Notes under the pieces: generated by a model
What the model saw: only the letters and a program-made list of their open reading frames with translations
What the model was told of the DNA's origin: nothing
Databases searched by the model: none
NCBI GenBank assembly: GCA_033764075.1
Contig: JANRJH010000023.1
Coordinates: 1-64,000 of the forward strand
Source: M3007 sp033764075
GTDB lineage: Bacteria > Bacteroidota > Bacteroidia > Chitinophagales > Saprospiraceae
Length of the DNA: 64,000 nucleotides
Direction: 5' to 3'
In this document: positions 9,056 to 17,382 of the stretch, piece by piece
Numbering within the stretch: position 1 is the stretch's first letter
How the letters are laid out: each line of letters starts with the position of its first letter
Position numbers and translations under genes: made by a program

Positions 9056-10039
9056 ATGGTAGAGATTGCCAACCCGATTTACGACGTCGTTTTCAAATAC
9101 CTGATGAATGACGAAAAAGTGGCCAAGCTGCTGCTCTCTGCCATCATCGGCAAGGAAGTCGTTACGCTCGAGCTCAGGCCCACCGAGCACCATTTTCCGG
9201 TAGGTGAACTGTTGGCCGTGTTGCGTATGGACTTCACTGCGCGTATCCAAAACGCCGACGGCCATCAGGAATTGGTGATTCTGGAACTGCAAAAGGCCAA
9301 GATGGCTGGCGATATCCTGCGATTTCGTCGGTACCTAGGCGAGCAATACGCCAATAAGGAGAATGTGGTTCGGGAGCCAAGGCCGGAATATCCTTACCGC
9401 AAGGCGTTGCCGATTTTGAGCATTTATTTCTTAGGATATGCGCTTAACCACGCCAAGGCCCCTGTCATCCGTGTCAATCGCCATTATATTGATGCGGCAA
9501 CCGGAGAACCTATTCCCGAAAAAGAGGAGTTCATTGAGAGCCTGACGCACGACAGCATCATTATCCAGATACCTTTTTTGAAGAATAAGCGGCGGACAGA
9601 ACTGGAACAACTACTTACTATATTTGATCAATCCCATATTTTCCGAGACCCGCACTTCTTGTCCATTGACGAGGAAGCGCTCCCGGAACGCTATCGCCCT
9701 TTGTTGCGTCGCTTGCAAAAAGCGGTAGCTGACCCGATGGTTCGACAAACGATGGATGCTGAGGACGACATCATCGAAGAATTCAAGGACTATCAAAGAA
9801 CCATCACAATGCATGAGTCGCAATTGCGAGAGAACGAATTGTTGATTCAACAAAAAGAGGCGGCCATCACAGAAAAGGAACAAGTGATTTCCGAAAAGGA
9901 ACAAGTGATTTCCGATCAAAAACAGCAAGTGGAAGCTGCACTTCGATCATTAAATACCGATGGTGTTAACCTTTCCAAACTGGCGCTGATATTTAAAATG
10001 GATGAATCTGAAGTAAAGCGCATACTGGGAGAAAAGTGA
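9056..10039 (+). CDS. Rpn-type PD-(D/E)XK nuclease family protein
   Basis: A 327-residue protein of the Rpn / PD-(D/E)XK transposase-like nuclease group. The start M-V-E-I-A-N-P-I-Y-D-V-V-F-K matches the usual N-terminus of the family, so the ATG at 9056 is chosen over 8999. The catalytic core shows Asp59 (R-M-D-F) and Glu77 with Gln79 (I-L-E-L-Q-K-A-K), the ExQ variant of PD-(D/E)XK. The C-terminal third is a charged helical segment with a 7-residue repeat E-K-E-Q-V-I-S, ending in a short helical domain (N-L-S-K-L-A-L-I-F). Rpn proteins are DNA nucleases linked to RecA-independent recombination and sometimes to defence. Unusual direct repeats follow the gene. Confidence 0.8.
   Translation: MVEIANPIYDVVFKYLMNDEKVAKLLLSAIIGKEVVTLELRPTEHHFPVGELLAVLRMDFTARIQNADGHQELVILELQKAKMAGDILRFRRYLGEQYANKENVVREPRPEYPYRKALPILSIYFLGYALNHAKAPVIRVNRHYIDAATGEPIPEKEEFIESLTHDSIIIQIPFLKNKRRTELEQLLTIFDQSHIFRDPHFLSIDEEALPERYRPLLRRLQKAVADPMVRQTMDAEDDIIEEFKDYQRTITMHESQLRENELLIQQKEAAITEKEQVISEKEQVISDQKQQVEAALRSLNTDGVNLSKLALIFKMDESEVKRILGEK
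9871..9912 (+). repeat. 21-base tandem duplication inside the Rpn gene
   Basis: Two perfect back-to-back 21-base copies, each encoding E-K-E-Q-V-I-S in the coiled-coil tail. Because the unit is a multiple of three, copy-number change would alter coil length without shifting the frame. Confidence 0.85.
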
Positions 10040-10040
10040 G

Positions 10041-10135
10041 GGCTTGTCCATGCCTGGTCACCTTTGTCCGGGGCTGGCGAGCGATACCCGCGTAACCTGC
10101 AATTGGGGCTTGTCCATGCCTGGTCACCTTTGTCC
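10041..10135. repeat. Pair of 29-base direct repeats
   Basis: Two identical 29-base copies (10041-10069 and 10107-10135; each begins GGCTTGTCCATGCCTGG and ends TTTGTCC), start to start 66 bases apart. They lie between the convergent Rpn and aceE genes and fill almost all of that 112-base gap. There are only two units, so this is not a CRISPR array. They could be leftovers of a duplicated element end. Confidence 0.85.
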
Positions 10136-10151
10136 TCGAATATTTGCAGGC

Positions 10152-12830
10152 TTACACTGTCATAGGATCCATCTTCTCCCCATCCACCCCATACTTCGCC
10201 ATAAAATCCTTCACCGCCTTTTCCGTCACTTTGCCTTGTCGTTGCAACAGGCGCACTGCGGCGAAGGCGATGTAGCGGGGGCTGATCTCGAAGTAGTCGC
10301 GCAGGTTTTCGCGGCTGTCGGACAGGCCGTAGCCGTCGGTGCCCAGCGCGATAAAGTCTTTGGGCATCCAGGGGGCGCACTGGCCGGCGACGACGCGCAT
10401 CCAGTCGTTGGCGCTCACGAACACGCCTTCTTCTTTTAGGAGTTGCTGTTCGAGCCAGCATTGGCGCTCCGGCTCCCCGGGGTGCAGCAGGTTCCAGCGT
10501 TGGGTGGCCACGCCGTCGCGGTAGAGCTCGACCCAGGAGGTGGCGCTCCACACGTCGGTGCTAATGCCCTCGCTTTCGAGCAGTTCGGCCGCCTTGAGCA
10601 CCTGTTGCATGATGCTGCCGGCGCCAAACAGGTGGGCCTTTACGCCTTTGGAGGCCTTTCTTTCGGATGTCTTGTAGCGATACAAACCGCGTTTGATGCC
10701 CTCTTCGGCGTTTGCCGGCATGGTGGGCATGTAGTAGTTTTCGTTGTAAATGGTTAGGTAGTAGATTTTATGCTCGTTCTCCGCGTACATGCGTCGGAGG
10801 CCATCCTGCACAATGACGGCCAGTTCGAAGGCAAACGCCGGGTCGTAGCTAACCACGCCCGGCATGGTTTGGGCGAGCATGAGGCTGTGTCCGTCTTCGT
10901 GTTGAAGTCCTTCGCCGTTGAGCGTGGTGCGGCCGGCGGTGGCGCCGAGCAAAAACCCTTTGGCCAGCATGTCGGTGGCCGCCCACACCATGTCGCCCAC
11001 GCGCTGGAAGCCGAACATGGAGTAGTAGATGTAAAACGGCACGGTGGGCACGCCGTGCAGGGTATAGGCGGTGCCTGCGGCGGTGAAGGACGCCAGCGCG
11101 CCGTCTTCGTTGATGCCTTCCTGGAGCACTTGGCCGGTTTTCGACTCCTTGTACTTGATCACCGAGATGCCGATCTCCAGGGGGGTGTACAACTGCCCTT
11201 TCTGGTTCCAGATCTGCGCGGAGTTGAACATGGCCTCCATGCCGAAGGTCTGCGCCTCGTCGGGCACGATGGGCACGATGTATTTGCCCACCGGGCTGTT
11301 GCGGATGAGGGTGGTCATGATGTCGATCATGGCGGCAGTGGTGGACACCTCTTTTCCGCCCAGCGCTTCCGAGCCTTTGAGCTGTTTGTCGAGCAGGCTG
11401 AGCTCCGGAACGGCGAACGGCTCATGGCGCTCTTCGCGTTCGGGCAGGTATCCGCCCAGGGCGCGGCGCCGCTCGTGCATGTACTGCACAACGGGGTCGT
11501 TGGCCGCCGGGTACCAGAATTCGGCATTTTTGGCCTGTTCGTCGCTGAGGGGTATACCGTACCGGTCGCGGGTTTCGAGGCGGGCGTCGTCGCTGATGTC
11601 TTTGGTTTGGTGGGCTTTGTTCTTGCCTTCGGCGGCTTTGCCCATGCCGTAGCCCTTGACTGTGTGCACAAGGATGGCCACGGGCTTGTCGGACCGCACC
11701 GCGCGGTCGAAGGCTGCGAACACCTTGAGGTGGTCGTGCCCGCCCCGGCGCATGGCGAGGAGCTGATCGTCGGTGTAGGTGGAGAGGAGCTGGGCCACGC
11801 GCGGGTCGTCGCCGGTGAGTTTTTGTCGGATGAGGGCGCCGTTTTGCATGGCGGACATCTCCTGGAAGTCGCCGTCGACCAGCATTTCGAGGCGGCGCAG
11901 CAGGGCGCCGTCTACGTCGCGGGCGAGCAGCTCGTCCCAGTCGCTGCTCCACAGTACCTTGATGACCTCCCATCCGGCGCCGAAGAAGTGGCGTTCGACC
12001 TCCTGGATGATTTTGCCGTTGCCCCGCACCGGTCCGTCGAGGCGTTGGAGGTTGCAGTGCACGACGAACACAAGGTTATCCAGGTTTTCGCGTGCGGCGG
12101 TGCCGATGGTGCCGTACACCTCGGGCTCGTCGATCTCGCCGTCGCCGATGATGTGCCACACGCGTCCGCCGTTGCGCGGCTTAAGCCCGCGGTCTTCCAG
12201 GTATTTGATGAACCGGGCCTGGTAAACGGCCGTCATGGGGCCCAGGCCCATGCTCACGGTGGGCGCCTGCCAGAATTCGGGCATGCGCCGCGGGTGCGGG
12301 TAGGAGGCCACGCCGCCCAGGGTTTCCTGGCGGAAGTCGGCGATGGCACTGACGGGCATGCGACCCTCCATCACGGCGCGGGCGTAAATGCCGGGGGACG
12401 CGTGCCCCTGGAGCATCAGGAGGTCGCCCCCGTAATCGGCCGAGCGGTTGCGGAGGAAGTGGTTGAACAACATTTCCAGCACGGTGGCGCTGGCGGCGTA
12501 GGTGGCGATGTGTCCACCGAGGGCCAGGTTTTTGTCCTGCGCCTGCAGCACCATGGCCTGGGCGTTCCAGCGGATGATGTTCTCCAGCCGCCGCTCGGTT
12601 TCCAGGTCGCCGGGGTAGGGCGGTTGGTCTTCTGCCGGGATGGTGTTCAGATAGGGTGTGTTGAGGGCAGGGCCACCGTTGGCAATGCCTTTGCGCGCCA
12701 GGCGATAGCGGATATTTTGGAAAAGCTCTTCTGCGCGCACTTTTCCGTGCGCTTCGATGACCTCTTCGAGGGCTTCGAGCCATTCTTCTTTTTCGAGGAA
12801 CCAGTCGTCGAGTTGGATGTTTTCTCCCAT
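10152..12830 (-). CDS. aceE: Pyruvate dehydrogenase E1 component, homodimeric type
   Basis: An 892-residue protein, close to the 887 residues of E. coli AceE. It decarboxylates pyruvate with thiamine diphosphate and acetylates the lipoyl group of E2. The cofactor motif G-D-G-E-I-D-E-P-E near residue 220 followed by N-L is visible, as are the N-terminal Y-L-N-T-I-P and G-G-H-I-A-T-Y segments and the M-H-E-R-R region typical of the single-chain E1. A frame extension to 12878 is ignored; the start M-G-E-N-I-Q-L-D-D-W is preferred. The partner E2 gene is not adjacent but 10 kb away (23024-24619). The hairpin at 12876-12909 lies just upstream. Confidence 0.95.
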   Translation of the reverse strand: MGENIQLDDWFLEKEEWLEALEEVIEAHGKVRAEELFQNIRYRLARKGIANGGPALNTPYLNTIPAEDQPPYPGDLETERRLENIIRWNAQAMVLQAQDKNLALGGHIATYAASATVLEMLFNHFLRNRSADYGGDLLMLQGHASPGIYARAVMEGRMPVSAIADFRQETLGGVASYPHPRRMPEFWQAPTVSMGLGPMTAVYQARFIKYLEDRGLKPRNGGRVWHIIGDGEIDEPEVYGTIGTAARENLDNLVFVVHCNLQRLDGPVRGNGKIIQEVERHFFGAGWEVIKVLWSSDWDELLARDVDGALLRRLEMLVDGDFQEMSAMQNGALIRQKLTGDDPRVAQLLSTYTDDQLLAMRRGGHDHLKVFAAFDRAVRSDKPVAILVHTVKGYGMGKAAEGKNKAHQTKDISDDARLETRDRYGIPLSDEQAKNAEFWYPAANDPVVQYMHERRRALGGYLPEREERHEPFAVPELSLLDKQLKGSEALGGKEVSTTAAMIDIMTTLIRNSPVGKYIVPIVPDEAQTFGMEAMFNSAQIWNQKGQLYTPLEIGISVIKYKESKTGQVLQEGINEDGALASFTAAGTAYTLHGVPTVPFYIYYSMFGFQRVGDMVWAATDMLAKGFLLGATAGRTTLNGEGLQHEDGHSLMLAQTMPGVVSYDPAFAFELAVIVQDGLRRMYAENEHKIYYLTIYNENYYMPTMPANAEEGIKRGLYRYKTSERKASKGVKAHLFGAGSIMQQVLKAAELLESEGISTDVWSATSWVELYRDGVATQRWNLLHPGEPERQCWLEQQLLKEEGVFVSANDWMRVVAGQCAPWMPKDFIALGTDGYGLSDSRENLRDYFEISPRYIAFAAVRLLQRQGKVTEKAVKDFMAKYGVDGEKMDPMTV

Positions 12831-12875
12831 CTGTTGCTGCTTGTGTTCGGGTGGGCGAAGGTACGGGAAAAAATG

Positions 12876-12909
12876 CACTCGTCCTACGACTATACTCGTA
12901 GGACGAGTG
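12876..12909. terminator. TCGTCCTACGA palindrome, copy 1 (terminator-like)
   Basis: Perfect 14-base arms (CACTCGTCCTACGA and its complement) around a 6-base loop. It begins directly after the TGA of the metallopeptidase gene and lies 46 bases before the aceE start, so it may end transcription of the upstream gene. The same core occurs at 35642-35679. Confidence 0.7.
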
Positions 12910-13647
12910 TCAAAAGTCCACCCACTTCCCCTCCATTTTCAGCCACCTTTCCTTTTCTTCAAAATCGGGCATAAACCGCGCCACCACATCCCAGAACCGT
13001 TGGCTGTGGTTCATCTCGACGAGGTGGGCCAGCTCGTGCAGGATCACGTAGTCCTGCACTTCGGCGGGGGTGAGCAGCAGGCGGGTGGAGAGGTTGATGT
13101 TGCCGCCGGAGGAGCAGCTGCCCCATTTGGACTGGTGGTATTTTAGGTAGACGTTGGTGATGGGGCGGTTGACCGTCAGGCGGTTCCACTCGTGCACGCG
13201 GTCGGCCACATCGGGGTAGAAATCGCCGCCCACCACGCGCGAGATCAGGTGTTTGACGCTTTTGCTCCGGTGTTCTTCGCTGCCGCGCGTGCTCAGCCGG
13301 ATGCTGATGGTGTCGCCGATGAGGCGGGCGCTGTGGGTGGCGCGGTCTTCGTGCTCCACGTCGAGCACGTACCGGCGCGCGCCCACCGTGAGCACGTCGC
13401 CGCTGTGGTAGGTTTTGGTTTCAAACGGGCTGCGCAGGGCAGGCTTGACGGCAAATTGCTTGCTCACCCATGCGTGCAGTTCGACGAGGTATGTGCGGAC
13501 CACCTCGGGGGTGGTGTGCCTCGGAGCGCGCAGAATCACCCGCCGGCGGGTGATGCTGAAGCGGGTGTTCCGGCGCGGTTCGAGGTGGACTTCTACGGGC
13601 ACCAGCAGGCCGTCGATGGAAAGGGTGGTGCGGTAGGGTTGCGGCAT
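12910..13647 (-). CDS. YgjP-like zinc metallopeptidase domain protein
   Basis: A 245-residue cytosolic protein of the YgjP-like (M48-related/SprT-like) metallopeptidase family. The zinc motif H-E-L-A-H with a downstream His (V-E-M-N-H-S-Q-R-F-W) lies near residues 203-217, after the family landmark K-W-G-S-C-S-S-x-G-N-I-N-L-S near 175. No signal peptide is seen. These proteins are widely conserved but their substrates are unknown. It sits three bases downstream of serC on the same strand, so it is probably co-transcribed, and is followed by a hairpin. Confidence 0.88.
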   Translation of the reverse strand: MPQPYRTTLSIDGLLVPVEVHLEPRRNTRFSITRRRVILRAPRHTTPEVVRTYLVELHAWVSKQFAVKPALRSPFETKTYHSGDVLTVGARRYVLDVEHEDRATHSARLIGDTISIRLSTRGSEEHRSKSVKHLISRVVGGDFYPDVADRVHEWNRLTVNRPITNVYLKYHQSKWGSCSSGGNINLSTRLLLTPAEVQDYVILHELAHLVEMNHSQRFWDVVARFMPDFEEKERWLKMEGKWVDF

Positions 13648-13649
13648 GC

Positions 13650-14726
13650 TTATCCTTTGCGCTTGGCAAAATCGGCCATCAGGTCGGCGAGCGCCCGGGC
13701 GCTTTTCTTCTCCAGCGAGTTGTAGGTGGAGGCGCGGAAGCCGCCCACCAGCCGGTGGCCTTTGAGGCCGACCATGCCGTGCTTTTCGCTTTCGGCGAGG
13801 AACTCTTTTTCTAGACCCTCGTAGCCTTTTTCCATCACGAAGCAGATGTTCATCAGGGAGCGGTCTTCTTTGGCAACGGTGCCGCGGAAGAGCGGGTTGC
13901 GGTCGATCTCATCGTAGATGATGCCGGCCTTCACGCGGTTGCGGCGCTGCATGCCCTTGAGCCCGCCGTTTTTCCTTATCCAGCGCATGGTGAGCATGGA
14001 TACATAGATGGGGAACACGGGGGGCGTGTTGTACAGGGAGTTGTTTTGCACGAACGTCCGGTAGTCCAGCATGGTGGGCAGGGTGCGGGTCACCTTGCCG
14101 AGCATATCCTCGCGCACAATGACGACGGTGGTACCTGCCGGGCCGAGGTTCTTCTGGGCGCCGGCGTAGATGAGACCGAAATTGCTCACGTCCACCGGGC
14201 GGCTGAGGAAGTCCGACGACATATCGCACACGATGGGCACGGGCGATTTGGGGAACTTGTGCAGCTGGGTTCCGTAGATGGTGTTGTTGCTGGTGAGGTG
14301 CAGGTATTTGGCGTCGGACGGGATTTTATACTTCTTGGGGACGTGCGTGTAGCCGTCTTCCTTGGAGGAGGCCAGCACGTTGACCTGGCAGAAATTTTTG
14401 GCCTCTTTGATGGCGCCGGAGGCCCACACGCCGGTGTCGACGTAAGCGGCCGTCTCGTTGTCGTTGATCAGGTTCATGGGCGCCATGAAAAACTGGCTGC
14501 TGGCGCCGCCGGTGAGCCACAATACGTGGTAATCGTTGGGCAGCTCCATGATCTCGCGCAGCAGGGCGTTGGCTTCGTCGATGATGGCGGTGAACTCGGG
14601 CCCGCGGTGGCTCATCTCGAGCAGGCTGAGGCCCGAGCCTTCGTAATTGGTGCAGGCCTTGCCGGCCTCCTTGAGCACCGGAGCGGGGAGAATGGCCGGA
14701 CCGGCCGAAAAGTTGTGTTTTTTCAT
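13650..14726 (-). CDS. serC: Phosphoserine aminotransferase
   Basis: A 358-residue PLP enzyme that converts 3-phosphohydroxypyruvate to phosphoserine in serine (and vitamin B6) synthesis. The start M-K-K-H-N-F-S-A-G-P-A matches the family N-terminus; an upstream frame extension to 14855 does not. Landmarks are G-G-A-S-S-Q near residue 73, the S-S-D-F segment, and G-A-Q-K-N-L-G-P-A-G with the PLP-binding Lys. It ends with the usual G-G-F-R-A-S-x-Y-N. It is the first gene of a two-gene unit with the metallopeptidase gene. Confidence 0.95.
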   Translation of the reverse strand: MKKHNFSAGPAILPAPVLKEAGKACTNYEGSGLSLLEMSHRGPEFTAIIDEANALLREIMELPNDYHVLWLTGGASSQFFMAPMNLINDNETAAYVDTGVWASGAIKEAKNFCQVNVLASSKEDGYTHVPKKYKIPSDAKYLHLTSNNTIYGTQLHKFPKSPVPIVCDMSSDFLSRPVDVSNFGLIYAGAQKNLGPAGTTVVIVREDMLGKVTRTLPTMLDYRTFVQNNSLYNTPPVFPIYVSMLTMRWIRKNGGLKGMQRRNRVKAGIIYDEIDRNPLFRGTVAKEDRSLMNICFVMEKGYEGLEKEFLAESEKHGMVGLKGHRLVGGFRASTYNSLEKKSARALADLMADFAKRKG

Positions 14727-14762
14727 GGGTAGGGCAGAACAGGTGGTGTTGGTGAATCGGGG

Positions 14763-14770
14763 CAAATGTA
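14763..14770 (-). promoter_or_regulatory. Putative -7 element of serC
   Basis: On the minus strand this reads TACATTTG, a full TAnnTTTG match 36 bases before the serC ATG. No clear -33 TTTG was found. Confidence 0.45.
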
Positions 14771-14893
14771 GGGTATTTTGTCTATTTTTCGGTATGGGCT
14801 TCCGAAAAGCTAGGGGAGGTGACGGGGTGATTCGCAAGGCAGTAAAAAGGAACACGAGTCATTTTACATTGTGTATGTTGCTTATGCAATTCC

Positions 14894-14901
14894 TACCTTT
14901 G
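14894..14901 (+). promoter_or_regulatory. Putative -7 element (TACCTTTG)
   Basis: TACCTTTG lies 28 bases before the ATG at 14930, with an ATTG about 22 bases upstream that could serve as the -33 element. It supports the chosen start of the following gene. Confidence 0.5.
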
Positions 14902-14929
14902 AAGCCACCCGTCGCCAAAACCCAGACTC

Positions 14930-15712
14930 ATGCCATTTCCGGGACCGTCCAAATTGGCTGAATGGCCAAACAGAAGAAAGTTCATCTTACTGGTTTTGCC
15001 GGTGATGCTATTCGGCAATTGTCGTTTGGCCTACCGGTCACTGCTGGGTATTGATTCCACGCCTGAATGGCAGGACGAACAGGACATCAAAAAGAAAGCA
15101 AAAAGCTACAAAATCCCAACCGGCGAATTGTTTCTTTTAGATCATGCTTCCTTTCACCATGCGATTCAGAAAAGGGCTGCTGCTGCTATGGAATCCTTGA
15201 CGACAGACGGGGTAGTATCGCCCGAAGACAGTATTTTACGGAATAAACTGCTGGAAAGTGTCAATAACGACCTCCAACCTGTTCAGGTACGGTATTTTCT
15301 TGGTTCCGGGGAGCCAATTTTCAAACTTGTAAATTGTTACATCGATCCCCCCATTCCAATGAACTGGAATGTTGAAGCGTGTTTTGATGTTTTCCCACCC
15401 CGACCCATAGCAGCGCTGAAGGAAGAATGCAACGACAGTTTGCAGTTTTTCCTGCCCCACATCACCCGAATGGACGGAACTGCGGGCCTCTCAATAGATG
15501 ATTTGCCCAAAGCGGATTACTATGCTTTGATCTTTTGGAACTCTTTTATGATTAAACCCTCTAAGAAACTCATCAAACAACTGACAAGTTATGATAAAAT
15601 CCATCAAAATAAATACACATATTTTATATACGTAAATAATCACAATGCAAACCTTTGGTCTTTGATTCCGGATGACCAGAAAAGCCAATATACGCCACCT
15701 GCGAGAGAGTAG
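14930..15712 (+). CDS. Hypothetical membrane-anchored protein
   Basis: A 260-residue protein I do not recognise. After a short polar N-terminus, residues 17-29 (F-I-L-L-V-L-P-V-M-L-F-G-N) form one hydrophobic stretch followed by Cys31; this is a poor lipobox but a possible lipoprotein signal. The rest is soluble and mixed alpha/beta, with a P-P-I-P-M-N-W-N-V-E-A-C-F-D-V-F-P-P segment near 145-165 and a C-terminal strand-rich part with Y-T-Y-F-I-Y-V-N-N-H-N. The gene is visibly richer in A/T than its neighbours, which may mean later acquisition. It has its own promoter-like element. Confidence 0.6.
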   Translation: MPFPGPSKLAEWPNRRKFILLVLPVMLFGNCRLAYRSLLGIDSTPEWQDEQDIKKKAKSYKIPTGELFLLDHASFHHAIQKRAAAAMESLTTDGVVSPEDSILRNKLLESVNNDLQPVQVRYFLGSGEPIFKLVNCYIDPPIPMNWNVEACFDVFPPRPIAALKEECNDSLQFFLPHITRMDGTAGLSIDDLPKADYYALIFWNSFMIKPSKKLIKQLTSYDKIHQNKYTYFIYVNNHNANLWSLIPDDQKSQYTPPARE

Positions 15713-15827
15713 ACATAGTATGCCGCGCATTGCACGAATTAGCGCTAACTCGCGCAGTTCGCGGCAAAAAATAAGCATCGGGCCTCTTTTTTTTCTTGTA
15801 CTGACGGAAAATGACAACGACAAAATG

Positions 15828-15835
15828 TATTTTTG
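15828..15835 (+). promoter_or_regulatory. Putative -7 element of the HTH regulator gene
   Basis: TATTTTTG (TAnnTTTG) lies 76 bases before the ATG at 15911. The rest of the 198-base gap (15713-15910) holds a GCGC-rich stretch with the palindrome TTAGCGCTAA and a T-run at 15787-15794, possibly a terminator of the preceding gene. Confidence 0.4.
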
Positions 15836-15910
15836 TTGTCGCGAGGCGCCAATAGACCGTGCAGGGCTAAGATCGCCAAGCAGCATAAAAATAACCCGAC
15901 AACACCAACC

Positions 15911-16237
15911 ATGGACATCCTTCAAGACCTCTTAGTTTTTGAGCATCTGGACCAGCTCATCCGAAGCCGTTCTACCGGGCGCCCTGCCGTTTTGGCGCAG
16001 CGACTCAAAACCAGTGAACGCACCGTGTACCGCCTCATTGCCTGTTTACGCGATTACGGTTTTCCAATTGCATACGACCAGGACAGGCAAACCTATTTCT
16101 ACGACCGGCCCGTGCGGATCCATGTAGAAATTCGCGTAGGCAACGATATTTTATTTCGAAAAAACGGGGGGGGTAAAATGATGCACTTTTTTTCGCGCAC
16201 TGACACGGAATGGCGGCATCGGCACGGAGATTTGTAA
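15911..16237 (+). CDS. Small HTH regulator
   Basis: A 108-residue protein. Residues ~5-58 form a winged-helix HTH of the HTH_11/WYL-regulator type: L-D-Q-L-I-R, then A-Q-R-L-K-T-S-E-R-T-V-Y-R-L-I-A-C-L-R-D-Y-G-F-P-I, then a Y-D-x-D-R-Q-T-Y-F-Y wing. There is no WYL or effector domain, only a short strand-rich tail (V-R-I-H-V-E-I-R-V-G). Bacteroidota genomes often have such minimal HTH proteins next to small secreted peptide genes, as here. It probably controls the following small-protein gene. A run of seven G in the tail (about 16165-16171) could be a frameshift site, but the length looks normal for this type. Confidence 0.7.
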   Translation: MDILQDLLVFEHLDQLIRSRSTGRPAVLAQRLKTSERTVYRLIACLRDYGFPIAYDQDRQTYFYDRPVRIHVEIRVGNDILFRKNGGGKMMHFFSRTDTEWRHRHGDL

Positions 16238-16324
16238 GGCTTTCCGGCCGATGCGCGCGGGTCGGGGAGCCGGGGATGCCGAAAACCGGGTTAGAGTAGG
16301 CTTAGCAACTTTAAAACTAAAAAA

Positions 16325-16609
16325 ATGAAACAATTTCTGATTTTACTCGCATTTCTATGCGCAGGCTCGTTCTCCTTTGCACGCGGAGGGAGTGATTTTT
16401 TGACAACTGAAAATAGCATTTTGCTTGCATCGGAGGCAGTTGACTGCCATATAGGTCCATTTGTTCAGCCGGATTTGACAATTGTGGTATATATTGGTAA
16501 TGTAGGTGATCCTGAAACTTGGAATCTTGATCTTGAAGAAGATGGGCAGGCGTGTTTGACAATTCGAGTATATGTTTATGGCCAATGGGTCGAATTGTTC
16601 AATTGCTAA
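16325..16609 (+). CDS. Small secreted cysteine-containing protein
   Basis: A 94-residue protein, not recognised. Residues 1-19 are a clear signal peptide (M-K-Q-F-L-I-L-L-A-F-L-C-A-G). The mature chain of ~75 residues is acidic and strand-rich, with three cysteines (Cys41, Cys77 and the very last residue, Cys94). It lies between the HTH regulator and a strong hairpin that precedes the GLPGLI gene. Its size, export signal and position suggest a secreted effector or peptide cargo of the cluster, but no activity can be read from the sequence. The ATG is preceded by an A-rich leader. Confidence 0.6.
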   Translation: MKQFLILLAFLCAGSFSFARGGSDFLTTENSILLASEAVDCHIGPFVQPDLTIVVYIGNVGDPETWNLDLEEDGQACLTIRVYVYGQWVELFNC

Positions 16610-16630
16610 AGTTAACAGCCAAAACAGTAT

Positions 16631-16676
16631 CACCTCGCATGATCGACAAGTGACGACTTGTTGATTGTGCGAGGTG
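16631..16676 (+). terminator. Strong hairpin between the small-protein gene and the GLPGLI gene
   Basis: A near-perfect stem of about 20 base pairs: arms start CACCTCGCA and end TGCGAGGTG, with inner ATCGACAAGT/ACTTGTTGAT and a 4-base loop. A pyrimidine stretch ending in TTTTT follows at about 16682-16691. It may be a partial terminator that keeps the small-protein transcript in excess over the downstream membrane genes. Confidence 0.65.
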
Positions 16677-16707
16677 TTTAGCCACCCTTTTTGAAAAAAA
16701 TAGTACT

Positions 16708-17376
16708 ATGCGTCCTCCTTTCATTGTCCTTTCTTTAGTGGCCCTCCTGACCACCCAAGGCACATCTGCTCAATCCTTATCTATCACCTACCGGTCCGAC
16801 TTTTTCCTGTCAAATCTATTGGGTTCCGTTCTCAAAACGGATACATTCAGCACAGCGGGAACGCAAACATCCATTTACCGCTTGAATATTTCGAACAACA
16901 AATCCGAGTATTTATTTGTTGAGTCGCGCCGCGATACTGCCAAGGCCGGTTTTTCCTTTAAGGTATTGAATCAACGTGTCATTTACAAAGACTTCGGGGA
17001 TATGGTTATGTATATGCAGAGCGTTTCCTCGCCCAACATTGTATCCCGGGAGCCGATGCAATTTGATTTCTGGAACCTCCGGCACGAGGAAGTGCGGGAA
17101 ATATTAGGCTACCGGTGCAAAAAAGCGACGGAAACGGCTCCAGCCGGCGATGACGGGCTTACCGCCTGGTACGCCCCGGACATCCCGGTTTCCGATGGTC
17201 CTCAAAACTTTTACGGTCTGCCCGGTCTAATCCTGGTTGTTGAGCATCGTGTTTACAGCATTACTGCGCTGGATGTAGTATCGCACACCGATACAAAGCC
17301 GATAAACCTCCCGCAAGCCGACGCCTACGTAACACCAGCCGAATTTGCCCGGCTGACCCGTCCCAAAAAAAATTAA
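16708..17376 (+). CDS. GLPGLI family protein
   Basis: A 222-residue exported protein with the eponymous motif: Y-G-L-P-G-L-I-L near residues 172-178, preceded by W-Y-A-P-D-I-P and followed by strand-rich sequence. Residues 1-21 are a signal peptide ending S-A-Q. GLPGLI proteins are found in Bacteroidota, usually beside TonB-receptor-like barrels, and their function is unknown. Here the barrel gene starts six bases after the stop, so the two are co-transcribed. The position after a small secreted-protein gene suggests a joint role at the cell surface. Confidence 0.88.
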   Translation: MRPPFIVLSLVALLTTQGTSAQSLSITYRSDFFLSNLLGSVLKTDTFSTAGTQTSIYRLNISNNKSEYLFVESRRDTAKAGFSFKVLNQRVIYKDFGDMVMYMQSVSSPNIVSREPMQFDFWNLRHEEVREILGYRCKKATETAPAGDDGLTAWYAPDIPVSDGPQNFYGLPGLILVVEHRVYSITALDVVSHTDTKPINLPQADAYVTPAEFARLTRPKKN

Positions 17377-17382
17377 CCCCAC

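Noticed and set aside
10041..10135. Possible CRISPR array
   Set aside because: Only two repeat units and a single 37-base spacer, no palindromic character and no cas genes nearby.
10770..12974. 734-codon open frame antisense to aceE
   Set aside because: It is the complement of a well-conserved pyruvate dehydrogenase E1 gene in GC-rich DNA; its translation is low-complexity Val/His/Gly-rich and matches nothing.
16160..16237. Frameshift in the HTH gene at a run of seven G
   Set aside because: The protein ends at a length usual for minimal HTH proteins of this kind, and the other frames after the run show no continuing domain.
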